Source: Limnoperna fortunei (lineage: Eukaryota > Mollusca > Bivalvia > Mytilida > Modiolidae). Taken from it: DNA of 64,000 bases. The translations under genes and the position numbers were made by a program. The notes beneath the pieces are model-generated. The model was not told the origin of the DNA, did no database searches, and saw nothing but the letters and a program-made list of their open reading frames with translations. Positions 49,101 through 61,540 of this stretch are shown piece by piece. Numbering within the stretch: the stretch's first letter is position 1; the number at the start of each line of letters is the position of its first letter. The stretch is taken from contig OX104122.1 of the NCBI GenBank assembly GCA_944474755.1, positions 24,825,714 to 24,889,713 on the forward strand, given 5' to 3'.

Positions 49101-50142
49101 TCATCTAGAGAACAGTACTGTATATGGCAATGTTATGTAGAGAACATAACTGTATATGGCAATGTTATGTAGAGAACATAACTGTATATGGCCATGTCAA
49201 GTAGAGAACAGTACTGTATATGACCATGTCATGTAGAGAACAGTACTGTATATGGTCTTCTCATATAGAGAACAGTACAGTATATGGCCATGTCATGTAG
49301 AGAACAGTACTGTATATGGCCATGTAATGTAGAGAACAGTACAGTATACGGCAATGTCTAGTAGAGAACAGTACTGTATATGGCAATGTAAAGTAGAGAA
49401 CAGTACTGTATATGGCCATGTCAAGTAGAGAACAGTACTGTATATAGCCATGTCATGTAGAAACGAGTACTGTATATGGCCATGTCATCTAGAGAACAGT
49501 ACTGTATATGGCAATGTTATGTAGAGAACATAACTGTATATGGCAATGTTATGTAGGGAACATAACTGTATATGGCCATGTCAAGTAGAGAACAGTACAG
49601 TATATGACCATGTCATGTAGAGAACAGTACAGTATATGGCCATGTCATGTAGAGCACACTACTGTATATGACCATGTCATGTAGAGAACAGTACTGTATA
49701 TGGCCATGTCATCTATAGAACAGTACTATATATAGCCATGTCAAGTAGAAACAGTACAGTATATGGCCATGTCATGTAGAGAACAGTACTGTGTACAGCA
49801 ATGTCATGTAGAGAACAGTACTGTATACGGCAATGTCACGTATATAACACTTTACTTACGGCAGTGTCATGTACAGAATAGTACTGTGTAATAAAATTCC
49901 ATGTAGAGAACAGAACGGATTTAGTCAAGGTTATGTAGAGAACAGTACTGTATATGTAAATTATGTCATGTAGAGGACAGTACTGTATACTACAGCTCAT
50001 GTGAAAATCAATAATGTATGCGTCAATATCATGAAGAAAACACTAGTGTATAACGCCATTGTCATGTAGAGAACAGTACACTATGTGACAAAGTCATGTA
50101 GAGAACAGTACTGTAAATAGCAATGTCATGTAGAGAACAATA
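46198..50142 (+). repeat. 32-bp minisatellite, about 123 units, with higher-order structure
   Basis: The unit is ATGTCATGTAGAGAACAGTA plus CTGTATATGGCC. Each unit carries two small palindromes, ACAGTACTGT and ATGGCCAT. The array spans about 3.9 kb. Variants (CAATGTTATG, CCATGTCAAG, GTACAGTA) are clustered by position. A 64-bp dimer pattern (CTGTA alternating with CAGTA) is seen at 48541-48800. A 12-unit, 384-bp block at 48870-49253 is repeated at 49254-49600. The end beyond 49830 is degenerate. No ORF spans it, since 32 is not divisible by 3. It separates the phosphatase gene from its duplicated 5' end. Confidence 0.95.
47602..47658. other. Unrelated spacer inside the minisatellite
   Basis: About 57 bases (ACTAAACTTTACCGTGTAAA onward) do not match the 32-bp unit, and the array resumes on both sides. 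It could be a filled deletion or a small insertion. Confidence 0.7.
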
Positions 50143-51940
50143 CACGAACACGAAGCTATTTACGTTAAATTATTACAAATTGGGATTGATGGTTCATTTT
50201 GTAAAGCTCTGAACATTATGCATAGCAAATCTAAACTCCATAATAAAATTAGAAATATTATCTAAGTCCAATGTTTATCAGGTGACTAGTCAAAACCAGC
50301 AAATTGCATGGGTACTGCATATGAAAATTACTATATTCTATTTAAAACCACAGATTAGATAACTTTTTGTCAAGTAATGACATAATTTCTCCCTAAGGCT
50401 TTCAAATTGGTTTTACCAAATAAAGTAGACGAGCAGATCATATTTTTGTACTTAAAACTTTAAAATTTACAAATATACTAATAAAAAAGAAAAGAAAAGT
50501 ATACATGCTTTATTGATTTCAAAAAACCATTTCATTCAGTTTTACACGAAGCTATTTGTACATTAAACTATTACAAATTCGGATTGGAGTTTTATTTTAA
50601 AAAGTTCTGAACAGTATGCATAACAAATCTAAACTCTATGTTAAAATTGGTAAAATAGTAAAATAGAAAAATTTATATCTTAAATAGAAGTTAAACAGGG
50701 CAATGTATTGAGTCCTAGATTTTAAAAATATTTATAAACGACCGCCCTAAATATTTTGATAATACATCTGACCCAGTCTACTTAAATAATAAATCTATCA
50801 ATTGTTTGATTTATGCTGATGATGTGGTCCTTATGTCAACTAAAATGGTCTTCACAATATACCAATTCAGCTTGAAAAATTATATCGTGAATGGGGAATT
50901 GATGTCAATCTCTCTAATACCAAGAGTATTATCCTTAATAAGTCTGGCAAGCACCTGAAAGAAATTTCCGTATTAAAAAATAGAATAATAGAATGTGTAC
51001 ATCAATATAAATATTCAGGTATAATTATAACTCAGCTGGGCAATTTCAAGAGGCTAAACTAGATTTATATCGAAAAGCATTAACGACGCTATTCAAATTC
51101 AATGCTGATTATTTTTCCCTTGGACTTAGAGTGAAATCATCCATTCTATACCATACTATAAAAGCAATTCTACTACATGGTTCAGACATTTTTAGCTACC
51201 TCCCTCATTTAAATTACAACAATTATCTAATTGGACAAGGCAATCTACCTTTTCTCCCGATTCTAAAATGGACTTAGATTTAGTGAAATACATACTATTT
51301 GCTATTGGAATCAATTAATAATATTTCAAGCAGTTTATTAAAAGATGCTTATTTAGAAACAACAGAAATGCAACAGAAGCGAGATAACTCTAGATTTAAA
51401 ACAATTTCTAACATGCTTGCCATTTTTGAGACTCCGGGGTGTTAAATAATATAGATTGTGCCATAAATATACATTGAAGCACAGAATTAAGAAAAACTAC
51501 ATAAAACATGGCATACCATACATAATCAATATAATTAATGACAATGGAAAAACTGAGAACTTTTTTAATTAAAACTAATTTTGGAAATAATTTGAGCTTA
51601 TTAAAGAACAAGCAAATAGAAAGATTATTACAGAATTTAAAATAAGTTCTTATAAATTAAAGATTGAGTTGGTAGAAAAAAGGATACAAATTTGATATTA
51701 TTTTAAAAAATAACAATAATTTTTACTCATTGCTTTTCAGAAAAATTCTGGACATTGAACTGTGTAAATATTTAAATTACTTGTAACATATGTTTGTTCC
51801 TCTTGGAGTCTGGTTTACTTTAAATTAATACTTTAATTGCCAATGTCTACACTGTATTATTATAATATACATGTGTCATGTAATTAGATTGTAATGTCTT
51901 TGTCTTTAGGGTCCATGGTTGGTTAATAAACCTGAGTTCT
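50143..51940 (+). mobile_element. Decayed CR1-like LINE with an internal direct duplication
   Basis: It abuts the minisatellite. Frame-broken pieces read HEAIYVKLLQIGIDGSFCKA, CFIDFKKPFHSVLHEA, QGNVLSPRF, then a FINDRPKYFDNTSDPVYLNN-type block and CLIYADDVVLMS, with the catalytic YADD kept. NLSNTKSIILNKSG, LDLYRKALTTLFKFNADYF and LHGSDIF follow. The C-terminal region includes ISSSLLKDAYLETTE and FKISSYKLKIELV. The block around HEAI is present twice (50148-50265 and 50545-50655). Many stops make it inactive. It appears to be the same family as 12400-12925. Confidence 0.75.
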
Positions 51941-52984
51941 TGTATAAGTAGGTCTTTGACGTAAACTTCAAATTATAAATTTTTAAATTAAAATTCACTT
52001 CGAAACGGTACCACATTCTAGACGAAAGAAAATCAACATTATCAGTAGGCAGATTTTGATCCAAAAAGAATTGTAGGGCAAAACCGTCTTAAATTCCTCT
52101 GCTAATTATACATTAATCATTCAAAACAAAAGTTTCAGAAAATGACAATACATAAGTAAGATTTTTTTCGAAGTGAAATTTTCCTACATGTACAAAATTA
52201 ATTTTCTAATTTTTTCTTCCTGAATATAGCTGAAATGTTGCTTACTGTACATAAAACAACAATCAATTAATCAACCTATATATACAAGGCATTTCTGGAT
52301 CCACTACTTTGATTTCTATATTTATACACATTGACTATGTCGTGACAGCATGTCGTATTAATATGCACTTTTTTTCATGTATAAAATTCGCAATTACCTA
52401 ATATATGTAGAAAATGTATTTCTTTTGCCACTTGCTCTTAATTGTTCGCTAGTTTAAAAAAAACTTCTGGTAACCTTATATTATTCGTTGGTCTTTAATG
52501 CTATCTTATAATTGTTCGCTTTTCTTGCGCGCTGGTCTGAGTTTGAAATGTTTTCTTTAACAATGGCGTAGGAAAAAGATTGGTATTGTTTATTGCTATT
52601 AAAGATTAGGGAGAGGAAGTTTTCCTTCTATTTTCCGCCAAGGAGGGAAACTTCCTTTACCTAATTTGTTATAGCCTTAAACAGGGTGACGCTCAAGGCC
52701 ACCAGAGGTTCTGGGATAAAATCCCGCATTCTCGATTTTATTTGCCACGGCACAGTAGCTACGGTTTTTTTTAAATCACCACTTTCGTATTAAAAATCCT
52801 CCCACACAAAATGTTCAGAAATGTATAGGTTCTGCTTGAGCATTCATAATCGCGTTAAGAATTAACAATGCATTAGTATTATAATTTTAAGTTTGCTACC
52901 TAGTTAGTATTTAACAAAACATTGTCATTAATTTCTGCACATTAGATTATGCGCTCCTTTATAATCATGTACCTTTGGTGATTC
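51941..52984. other. Intergenic with SINE tail and an imperfect hairpin
   Basis: A SINE-like tail (CCTGAATATAGCTGAAATGT, then AACAACAATCAATTAATCAA) is at about 52221-52277. An inverted repeat of AGGAAGTTTTCC type is at about 52613-52660. No gene seen. Confidence 0.5.
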
Positions 52985-55500
52985 TAAGAAGCTAAAATTC
53001 ACCACTTCTAGATAAGAAAAATCTATTGGTGGTGAATGACACTTCCTTAATGCTAATTTAAGCAACTTATGAATGTTATTGTTGGTGAATGTTATTTACT
53101 AATTGAAAACGTTTTTACTTAAACTGACTGTTAAACATACCTAGGTGTTAAGTGTGAACATTTTGCTATTTTCCTGTCAACCACAGCAACTATTAAATAC
53201 ATACTTCCTGCTACACTGAATACAAGGAAAAGATAATGTTCAGAGGTATACTGAAAATTTAAGGACTGTTATTGTTTGCTTTGAACATTTACCATTCAGA
53301 TGCTAGTAAGTATTAATCTTTTATTTCTTTTTAACAGTATATCTTTGAGTACAAACGCCGCATTGAAGGAAGCTTAATAAGAAACGGAGGAACTCAAACT
53401 GCATTTTTTTTTTAGTTTTAAAACCCATTTTAAAATTATTTCTGTCAACCTGTTCTCGTTCCGAATAATTTAAATTTCTTTTTAATAAATATCAAGTGTC
53501 CATCAGTCAAATGTGCATGCTCTGTTAAGTATTCTTGAATATTTACTATTTTTTTTATTACTTATAACATCACTTTACTATTATTTTTTTCGGGGGGTTT
53601 TATTTGTTAACAGTATGTTCAACATTGAGTAATATTATTACAAGTGTAAATAAATTGACTTGAATCAACTCCTTTAGAGGACGTATGGTATTTGTAATGT
53701 CTGTTTCGGAAATTAAATATATAAATAAATACAGAAAATGAACAATAGAATTATAATCAGATATAGTATATCTGCATGAAACACGAATTCTTCAGTCATC
53801 TAGATCTTAATTCGATCAAATTAAAATTGAACATCATTATTTCCAGTCCGTTATGGATATTTATTCCAACATATCAGCAAAATGACGCTGACGAGGCTTT
53901 TACTTAACATGTTTAAAATATTAAGACGAAATTCACTCAGGTATAAACTCAATCGTGCCTTTAATGTTTTTCAAACTCAAAAATTTCCGAAATTACAGCA
54001 ACTCGAATATTCTCAGATATATGTTGTACCAACGCATCGAAGCCAAAAATGATCTAACATCGCAGTTTCACTAAATGAATTAAAGTAGTACTTCAAAGAT
54101 ATTAATCGTTGCAATAACGATCATAGGAATCTTGTATTGACGAATACTATGAATTAATACGTAGTCGCGAATCATTGAGGTGCTATAACATCATCATAAA
54201 TAGAATTAATAATATAAATTGCCAAACAATAAGTCATCTTTTCTGAATTTAATAGTATAAGAATAAATCAAACAGACGCTTTTTCATACTTCCTTATTAT
54301 GATAAGCATTTTCACGGTTATTGTTCCTGACGTCTAGACATTATAAATCACAAATTCAGTTTTTAAAACTAAGGGCGATTCAAAGGAATATTTGCCGGTC
54401 GATTAGTTTCCTATGCTGCCTAGGCAAGATTTTATACGCGTTATTAATAACAGACTACGTCAAAATGAAAGTGAAATGTAGGAATGATATGGGTATGATG
54501 AAATCGAGCTAAGAAAAAAGATTACAATTAGCTTGATTGAAGGAAACATGATTATTTTCAAGGCGACAAATATCTAGAGAAGCGATTTATATATAGTTGA
54601 AGCACACTAGCATATTTATAGCATCAGGAGATTGTGAAATGTGCCGACTCTGACCCGTGTCGCAAAATCCGCTGTTTTGTCTATGGAGAGCTGCTCCAAT
54701 CAAAGTCTTTAAAAGCGTTGGACAATTCTCGAACTAGGGTATGAGAAGCCCTGTGTATTATCTATCCCCACATCAAAAGTAAAATAAGTGTTTCATAGTA
54801 AAGATGCAATCATTTAACAAAATGTAAACAAACGTTCGAAAAACAGTACATTTTCACAAAAATATTTCAAATTCTGACACATTTTCAACAAACTGTTTCA
54901 GTACCACGTCCAAATTTCTAGTCCCTTTATCTACCTGATAGAAATACAAAAATAATAAATCTGTAAAGAGATTATTATTATATTATATAATGTCTTCAAC
55001 AGTTTATTCAGATATCTCAAAATAACCATGATAGTTACTCGTATTGAGTTTGGAAAGAAATATTAAACCGTTTTAGTCCAGCACTACACAATCTTAAACA
55101 AAATAGAGTATTGTGTAGGGATTTTTAATTAGCCTGGTTACTACAACGAAATATACAAAAGTGGTCTTAACCGTGCAAGGAGCTTTGTACTCTAAAGACA
55201 CTTTTCACACTTTGGTCCGCGATCAGTCTTTTCTGAGGCGGATGCCCTATAGTGATCAGTCTGTCCATCCGTCCGTCCGAAAGTAATCTTGTCCGTTCTA
55301 TAACTTTTGATATTTTGTCAAAATATTGATATAGGCGTTTGATATTTGGTATGTGGGTAGATAGTATCAAGGTGATGTGTCGCAGACCATTGACCTTGAA
55401 ATTTGTCGTCAAGTTCGGCGGGACCCGCAGAGATAGATACCATCTCATTGATATCTTATTATAACCTGACAATAACAAAACTAGTAAGGGCATCACCTAT
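52985..55500 (+). repeat. Segmental duplication, copy B (5' end of the phosphatase gene)
   Basis: Direct-orientation copy of 13430-14620. The upstream region, signal exon, donor and first part of intron 1 are recognisable. Roughly 1 kb (53580-54565) and 0.5 kb (54645-55140) are present only here. The last part, 55146-55500, matches 14265-14620. No Ig exon follows before 59 kb, so this copy is not a full gene. Confidence 0.8.
53257..53305 (+). pseudogene. Duplicated RPTP signal exon, start codon lost
   Basis: Aligned codon by codon with 13734-13782 it reads ATT TAA GGA and then LLLFALNIYHSDA, with the same GTAAGTATTAATC donor at 53306. The ATG is ATT and the second codon is a stop. An upstream in-frame ATG at 53236 also runs into this TAA. 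The exon cannot supply a signal peptide as it stands. Confidence 0.75.
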
Positions 55501-55699
55501 CAGGTAATTCTCTTTCTTGTATTATACTTAAACTGCACAAAAATCCATACAAACAGCGTTTTTTGCAGAATCGTCTAAATTTACCACCAAAACACTATCG
55601 CAACTCATGTCCACTGTTTTAACAAAAATAAAAACGGGACTTCAAAAATACAGCAAACACTTTCCACTCCAGAAGTGGCATAAATGAAATGTGGATATT

Positions 55700-56270
55700 A
55701 AAAAAATCAAAAGACCTGAGAGACATCTTGAGGTCTGGATCTCTTTCACAATATGACAGAATATAAAAATATTTGATATTCCGACACTCTACGCTGCCAT
55801 CCCTCATATGCAGCTTAAAACCAGGCTTAAAGAACCTATTAAAACGCTGCTTTTTCAATAAAAACGGAAAAAGACGATATAATTATGTTGTAACTAACCA
55901 CGACAAAACTTACTTCGTCATTGATGACTCTAAATTAAATACTAAATATCAATCTGTCATTTGTCATTTTCTGATTGACTACAGATTCGTCATGATTGGA
56001 GGGTATGTTTTTCAATAAACAGTTGGTATTCAAATGGGTACTAATTGTGCTCCTCTCCTCGCCAACTGTGTTTGTACTCCTAGAAGGATTGCTAAAAAGA
56101 AAAGTGTCAGACCTTTAAAGACACCAATAATATAGTAAGGTCAGCTTCTTACTAGAGTCAAACTACAATCTAGACAACCGTGAAGACTTAAACTTTCTAA
56201 TTGTCAACTTCCCGTTCATCGCCAGCAACAATCAAGCAGCTGGCAACGGCTCTGTAAATGACCTTTGACT
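55700..56270 (+). mobile_element. Penelope-like reverse transcriptase fragment
   Basis: Broken frames give TLYAAIPHMQLKTRLKE, then KNLLKRCFFNKNGKRRYNYV and TYFVIDDSK. DYRFVMIGGYVFQ and then VGIQMGTNCAPLLAN follow; the PMGTNCAPLLAD block is typical of Penelope-like elements. Near 56170 NLDNREDLNFLIVNFPFIAS matches the later part of the same protein. The YIDD region between them is deleted. A stop follows VFQ. Inactive. Confidence 0.75.
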
Positions 56271-59200
56271 GAGGGAGAGGAAATTAGTTCTTATTTTGAT
56301 ATTTGGCTGCGCCGAGCTGTGGCATGGACAGTGGATTTACCATTCAATATAATTTAGATATTAGAGCTGTATTTAAAAAGCAGTTTCATACAGAATTGAT
56401 AAATAAATTTGTTTATACAATTTATTAAATGTATTGGTTATTTTTAGCTGATTGTGCAAAGCCCATTTCTGGACTATTTTATGGGTGTTTGTGAGTTTCC
56501 TTGTGAGTACCTTTCGGGGTTTCTAAATTTGCGAAAAACTTTATCTGACATGACACCCCGAAAATTTAATGTCATATAACTGAAATTATTTCGCTCGTTT
56601 TAAGGGGTCTCTCATTACTCAACGAAACTTGGTGCCCAAGTCCCTAAATTTGTGTGAGTGGTCAAATCCACACAAAAAAATTTTCGCACTGGCAACATGC
56701 TGTTTAGAGCTTTGATGTGGAAAATGTCCTGAAATGGCTTTCTTGTGGCATTGATATTAATAACTTTTTTCAAACCGTTTAAGGAAAATTTCAGGAATAA
56801 ATATTATAACTAAAGTCTTCCCCCGAAAATATTTTTAAAATTATGTGGTTTGTAGGCAGTTTGTTGATTTTATTGTGAAAAGTATAGCTTCTGGTTCTAT
56901 ACAACTTTTGGCGAAAATGGTGAATGTATTTCACTAAAGCTAGTTCAAGCCCCGCTTGTGCCATGATGAGAGGTGAAAGATTTGCCTTTAAATCTTGAGA
57001 CTTTAAGTGATGTACTTAGGATAGTTGCCTGAAACTCTTTAATGATAAAATGTGATGAGAAGTCTGGTTATGATCATGTTAAACTAAGCAAAGATTCTCA
57101 AACTTTTTTTAGTCAAGATTTTAATATCCCGCTTATTCGAGAATGATTTTTTTTATTTTGCGTGTGCGACCATACCTAGTTGATTTCTGAAATTAACAAC
57201 CGTGTGATTACATGACGTTAAAAAATATCTCATTCGACAATAAAGTCGTTAACAGAACAGTGATTCGCATTATAATGATGACAATATTATCAGGCCCCAG
57301 TTTTCTAAACTTATCTAATTGAGATTTTTCCTCAAATTCAAATTTTCTAGCAGTCTGATTGGTAAAATCAAATTTAATATGTTTTATGAAACCTATCTCA
57401 ACCCCATAAAATTGTATTTGTATTCTAGCGGAATAAATTATAAAATTTATTTGTATACCTTCATTGTATAGAAAAACAATAATGATTGTTGAATTAATAT
57501 AAACATTTGTAATTTGTCAGTGTATTTTTCTTAAATGCGAGCTCTGATTTGCATTTCTCTATTGTTTTCTACTGTTTCGTTTTGCTTAAAAAACATCATC
57601 AGATAATGTACGAAAATTGATTTTCTGATGTTACGATATATACAAAAATATCTTAAAGAGAATTTGAGCCGATTTCTAGGTAGTCACATCAAAGCCGTTC
57701 GTGAACCAGGATTCTAAGTTAGGACATGAGACGTATACTGATAAGATGAAATACAACTTTATTGCACAGCAAAAGTAACAATAACATCATAATCCAGTAA
57801 GTGCTGGGCATCAAAAAATTATATAAACTTATGAAAAATGTTTTCGGGGTATGGCTGCAAACCTTCATTTAATAATCACAATTTGCTTAAATATAAACGA
57901 TAAGGAAAAATGTAAAACTGTGTCTCGTCGACAATGCTATCCCGCATGACACATATTGGCAACACCCCCCTCCCTTTTCTAAGTTTATTAAGCGTGAAAT
58001 TTTTTGCTGAGCTCTACTGAATTGTGTCAATGAAGAGATCTAACATGTTGCAACTGTTTACTAATGTAAAGCAATCTTCTTAAAAAGGCTTCAACGTAAA
58101 GATAAAATTGAGGTAGGACCGACAGATGAACGCACCAAAAATCTTTGTGTCCCTCAACTTTTTTTGGCGAGACATTGAGAGACCAAGTATAAAATGCTTC
58201 AAGTTGTACCGTAACCAATACAGTGGAACTTGCTACTCAGGTATCATTCATTAGTTAAGCTGCTTTTCCTTATATAAATAATTTGAAATATGACTTATGT
58301 TTTTATTAATTGTCAAGATAAATGGTTATTACTATAAAACAAGTAAGAAAACGAGACAATTTTACTTCATTTTGTTATTTTGAGTACCCGGTAATGGAAA
58401 ACAAATTGTAAAATTACAAAATAACATACAATCCGGAGATCTATTGATTCCCCAGTAATTATTACCTTCTAATTGATGCGAGTTCCGTTTTCTTTAATTA
58501 TGGGCGATAAGTCAAGAAATAACTAGGGTAATTTTCAGTTGCTCAGTGGCATCATATGATATTGGTTCCAGGCCGTAAACCTAAGACTAGGTAAAAGGCC
58601 ACAATACACAGTCTAATTGTAGTTTTCACTGTGATAATGAAGGATACTTGTAATTTAGGAATGTTACCGACCTTTTTTGTTTTCGCTGCATGTAAGTAGT
58701 TTTGAGTTCTTAACATATTTGGAAATGCACAAATTAAATGTCCTAGAAATTGCTTCAATTGTCTGCATTTATTTGAGATTTTTGTGAATTTAAATTCATC
58801 AATTTAGTAACAATATGTTCATTTACGTGATTGTTTTCCTTTCTTTAAAGAAAAATCGCCTTATCAAGTACTAGTATTCTCCAAACACTTTATACAATCT
58901 CATTATCAAATGTTTTCAAAGCCGTCAAAGTTGTTTAAGAAATACTCAAATATATTTTTAAAATAAAACACATCGAGTGATATGCGCACACTTCGTTACC
59001 ATATAAGTGTGTAGTAATTACGTGTTCATGCTTATCGCTACATTCGTTTTTCTTTCTTTGTATTTCGTAACTTTGATGTCTTCAATTCGATTAAACATTC
59101 TTCATATTATGATGTAATGCATACAGTTTTCACACAAGATCAAAGATTTATCCAGATTATTTTGATTAAAGTTATAATATGTCAACGAATACTGATTTAT

Positions 59201-59574
59201 ACAAGCTTTTAATTATACTTTAAATTTCGTGTCTATTTGAAGTCTTTTATTTTGAATTGTGTTTTTCGCCATTTTCCTCAATTTTTCATATATATCATGG
59301 CGTAGATTTTTATTTGCGGATTGTGCCCGAGAAACAGTTTAGAACCCTAAACTTCGGTAAGAAAACTGGCAATTTTTGACGCTATTGTGGTTGAAGTCGA
59401 AGACATCTTGCAAATAGGACTCAAACTCGCCATCTTATCGTTGACACGATTGCGATCAGTATATGGTTAAGTACTCTAACCATTCAGTATGTTTGACTGT
59501 TTTATTGCTATCTTGTTTGACGTAGGCAATGTTTTAATTTGATTGCGCCTTGCCCTTTCTTATTTCAATTTCAG
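56271..59574. other. Intergenic or upstream intron of the channel gene; no exon recognised
   Basis: No clear coding exon was found, although the channel gene needs a signal-peptide exon upstream of 59575. A SINE-like head on the minus strand may lie at about 59410-59490 (GAATGGTTAGAGTACTTAAC and a GAGTTTGAGTCCTA B-box-like run). A C-rich run is at 57965-57975. Confidence 0.4.
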
Positions 59575-59720
59575 GCCTATTCAATCATACATCATCCTAC
59601 GCCATCAATGATGCCAATAATCTACATACCGCTCTGTTTACACATTACAATAGATATGTATTTCCGGAATACTCTGTTACAGTACAGGCAGAGTATAATT
59701 TACTGACAGTAAATTCATTG
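59575..59720 (+). CDS. Nicotinic acetylcholine receptor-type subunit, N-terminal ligand-binding exon
   Basis: It encodes the start of a Cys-loop channel extracellular domain: YAINDANNLHTALFTHYNRY, then VFPEYSVTVQAEYNLLTVNS and L. The LHxxLFxxYNR block and the V-V-x-x-x-x-LLT strand are family hallmarks. Acceptor ATTTCAG ends at 59574 (phase 1); donor GTTTGT starts at 59721 (phase 0). The length of 146 bases equals the conserved second exon of this family. The signal exon upstream was not found. Its 3' half and donor are repeated downstream. Confidence 0.82.
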
Positions 59721-60003
59721 GTTTGTATATTTACTACAATAGATATGTACTTCCGGAACACTATGTTACAGTATAGGCAGAGTATAGCTTACTGACAGTA
59801 AATTCATTGGTTGGTATGCTGACTACAATAGATACAATGTATGTACTTCCGGAATACCCTGTAAAAGTACAGGCAGAGTATAATTTACTCACAGTAAATT
59901 CATTGGTTTGTATACACACTACAATAAATATGTACTTCCGGAATACCCTGTTACAGTACATGCAGGGTATAATTTTACTAAATTCATTAATTGGTATAAT
60001 TTT
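59646..60003 (+). repeat. Four tandem copies of the 3' half of the channel exon, with donor
   Basis: TACAATAGATATGTA-like starts occur at 59646, 59735, 59824 and 59920 (periods 89, 89 and 96). Each copy carries the CCGGAATAC, CAGAGTATAATTTACT and AGTAAATTCATTG blocks. The first lies inside the real exon; the other three lie in the intron. Copies 1 and 3 keep the same TTGGTTTGT donor; copy 2 has TTGGTTGGT and copy 4 has lost it. Confidence 0.9.
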
Positions 60004-61513
60004 ATGATTAACTAACATCTGTCACCCACCTTGAAAGATCGAGTCTAATAAGTACTTGAACGGTTTTCATAGCTTGACGCTCCCCAGCGGTGCATAACGG
60101 ATGCACTCTCGTTACGTTCATGGAAAGAGTCTAATTATAATACGGAAAACTTAATCACGAGCAATTTTTGGTGGTTTGTTTGAAGATTGTCACGTCTGCT
60201 GCACTTTAAACAGCCAGTCTGTATATATCGAAGTTAAGAAGGCTCATTAAACCGAACACAAAAGACTCAATTTTCTGTTCATGACCCATCCTATTTCACC
60301 TTCTGTCCCCACGACGTTCTATTAACAGAGTACATTGGGCTTTTTTCTTTTTTGTTGCGTGTAACTATGTTGAAAAATTAAAATAATCAATTCTAACTTC
60401 AGTCTTTACTTACGTGCAGTTGTGCATGTATTGTTACAATTCAACTAACAGTTTCTTACACCTGTCACTCAAATACATAACTGCGGCGTGGGGAACATAT
60501 GTCTGAAACTTGTATTCTGAAAGTAATTACCATAATTAAATACAAAAGTAATATTTTGAATGTCAGAAACCTGCTGGAATCGGCTGTTGAAAAGTTGGCA
60601 TACTTTGGAACTATACAGGTAATTTTCATATATTGTTAATTGCACAGTATTCATAAATTACTAATTAGAACTTCTTAGAAATATACAATATTGCAACATC
60701 AATATTGATGTAATTCAATTATTGTTCATCTATACAATTCCCCTATTACCTAGATAGTCGTCATCATTGCCATAGACATTCTGAAACTGTGAATAATTAC
60801 GTTGATTGTTATCATGATTTAGAGTCATTTGAATTCTCGAACTTGTGATTATTGGTAATACGACAATTTTTTAAACTCAGAATAATTGGAACGTGCAATG
60901 TATCCTTTTTTGACAAAGATTGGGAGAAGAATTTCTGGTTTACGAATATTATTATCCGCGAAACGTTCAGTTTATTGTTTTAATGGTTAGTAATCAATTC
61001 TTTACTTGCATTACATAATTAATCAATTTTTATTTTGTAAACTAGTTAAAAGTTGTATAACAGATGAATCTTTCTGTAATAGATAGCAATTAAAGGAAAA
61101 TGATACTTTTTAGTAATTTTTTGTACCTTTTTTTAGCTTGTTTTCAAATATTAGTTTTGATGGGAGAGTAGTATAATATGCTAAATGTCTACTTAAATTC
61201 GCATGTAAAGTCGAAGTATTCATTCTGTATGAAACATTTGCATTTTCAAATAGTGGTAAACATTAAATGCCAACAGAAGAAGAATATTAAATAAACTGTC
61301 TATTTTGTCATTTTGTTATTATTTTTACGTCGCGCAAACGAACGATTTTTTTTTATTTTCTCTCTGTGGATTCGTTCGTTACTTCGTCCGTCTGTCACAC
61401 CTAAGGTTGCGTCGATTTTCTATGAAGGTAACTAATATCTTCATGAAACTTGATACACAGTTACACAGTACACAGGACAAAATAATAGATGCGGACTGAA
61501 GTGTATCAATGTC
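60004..61513. other. Channel-gene intron, no exon seen
   Basis: AT-rich. A repeat-like segment at about 61320-61470 (TTCGTTCGTTACTTCGTCCG, then ATCTTCATGAAACTTGATAC) resembles dispersed mollusc repeats. The ORFs here have no domains. Confidence 0.45.
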
Positions 61514-61540
61514 ACGAATATATATATATATATATATAGG

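Noticed and set aside
46198..50142. CRISPR-like array
   Set aside because: The repeats are head-to-tail with no unique spacers, and the genome is animal; it is a minisatellite.
55619..55858. 79-residue minus-strand ORF
   Set aside because: It overlaps the Penelope-like fragment read on the + strand and has no independent support.
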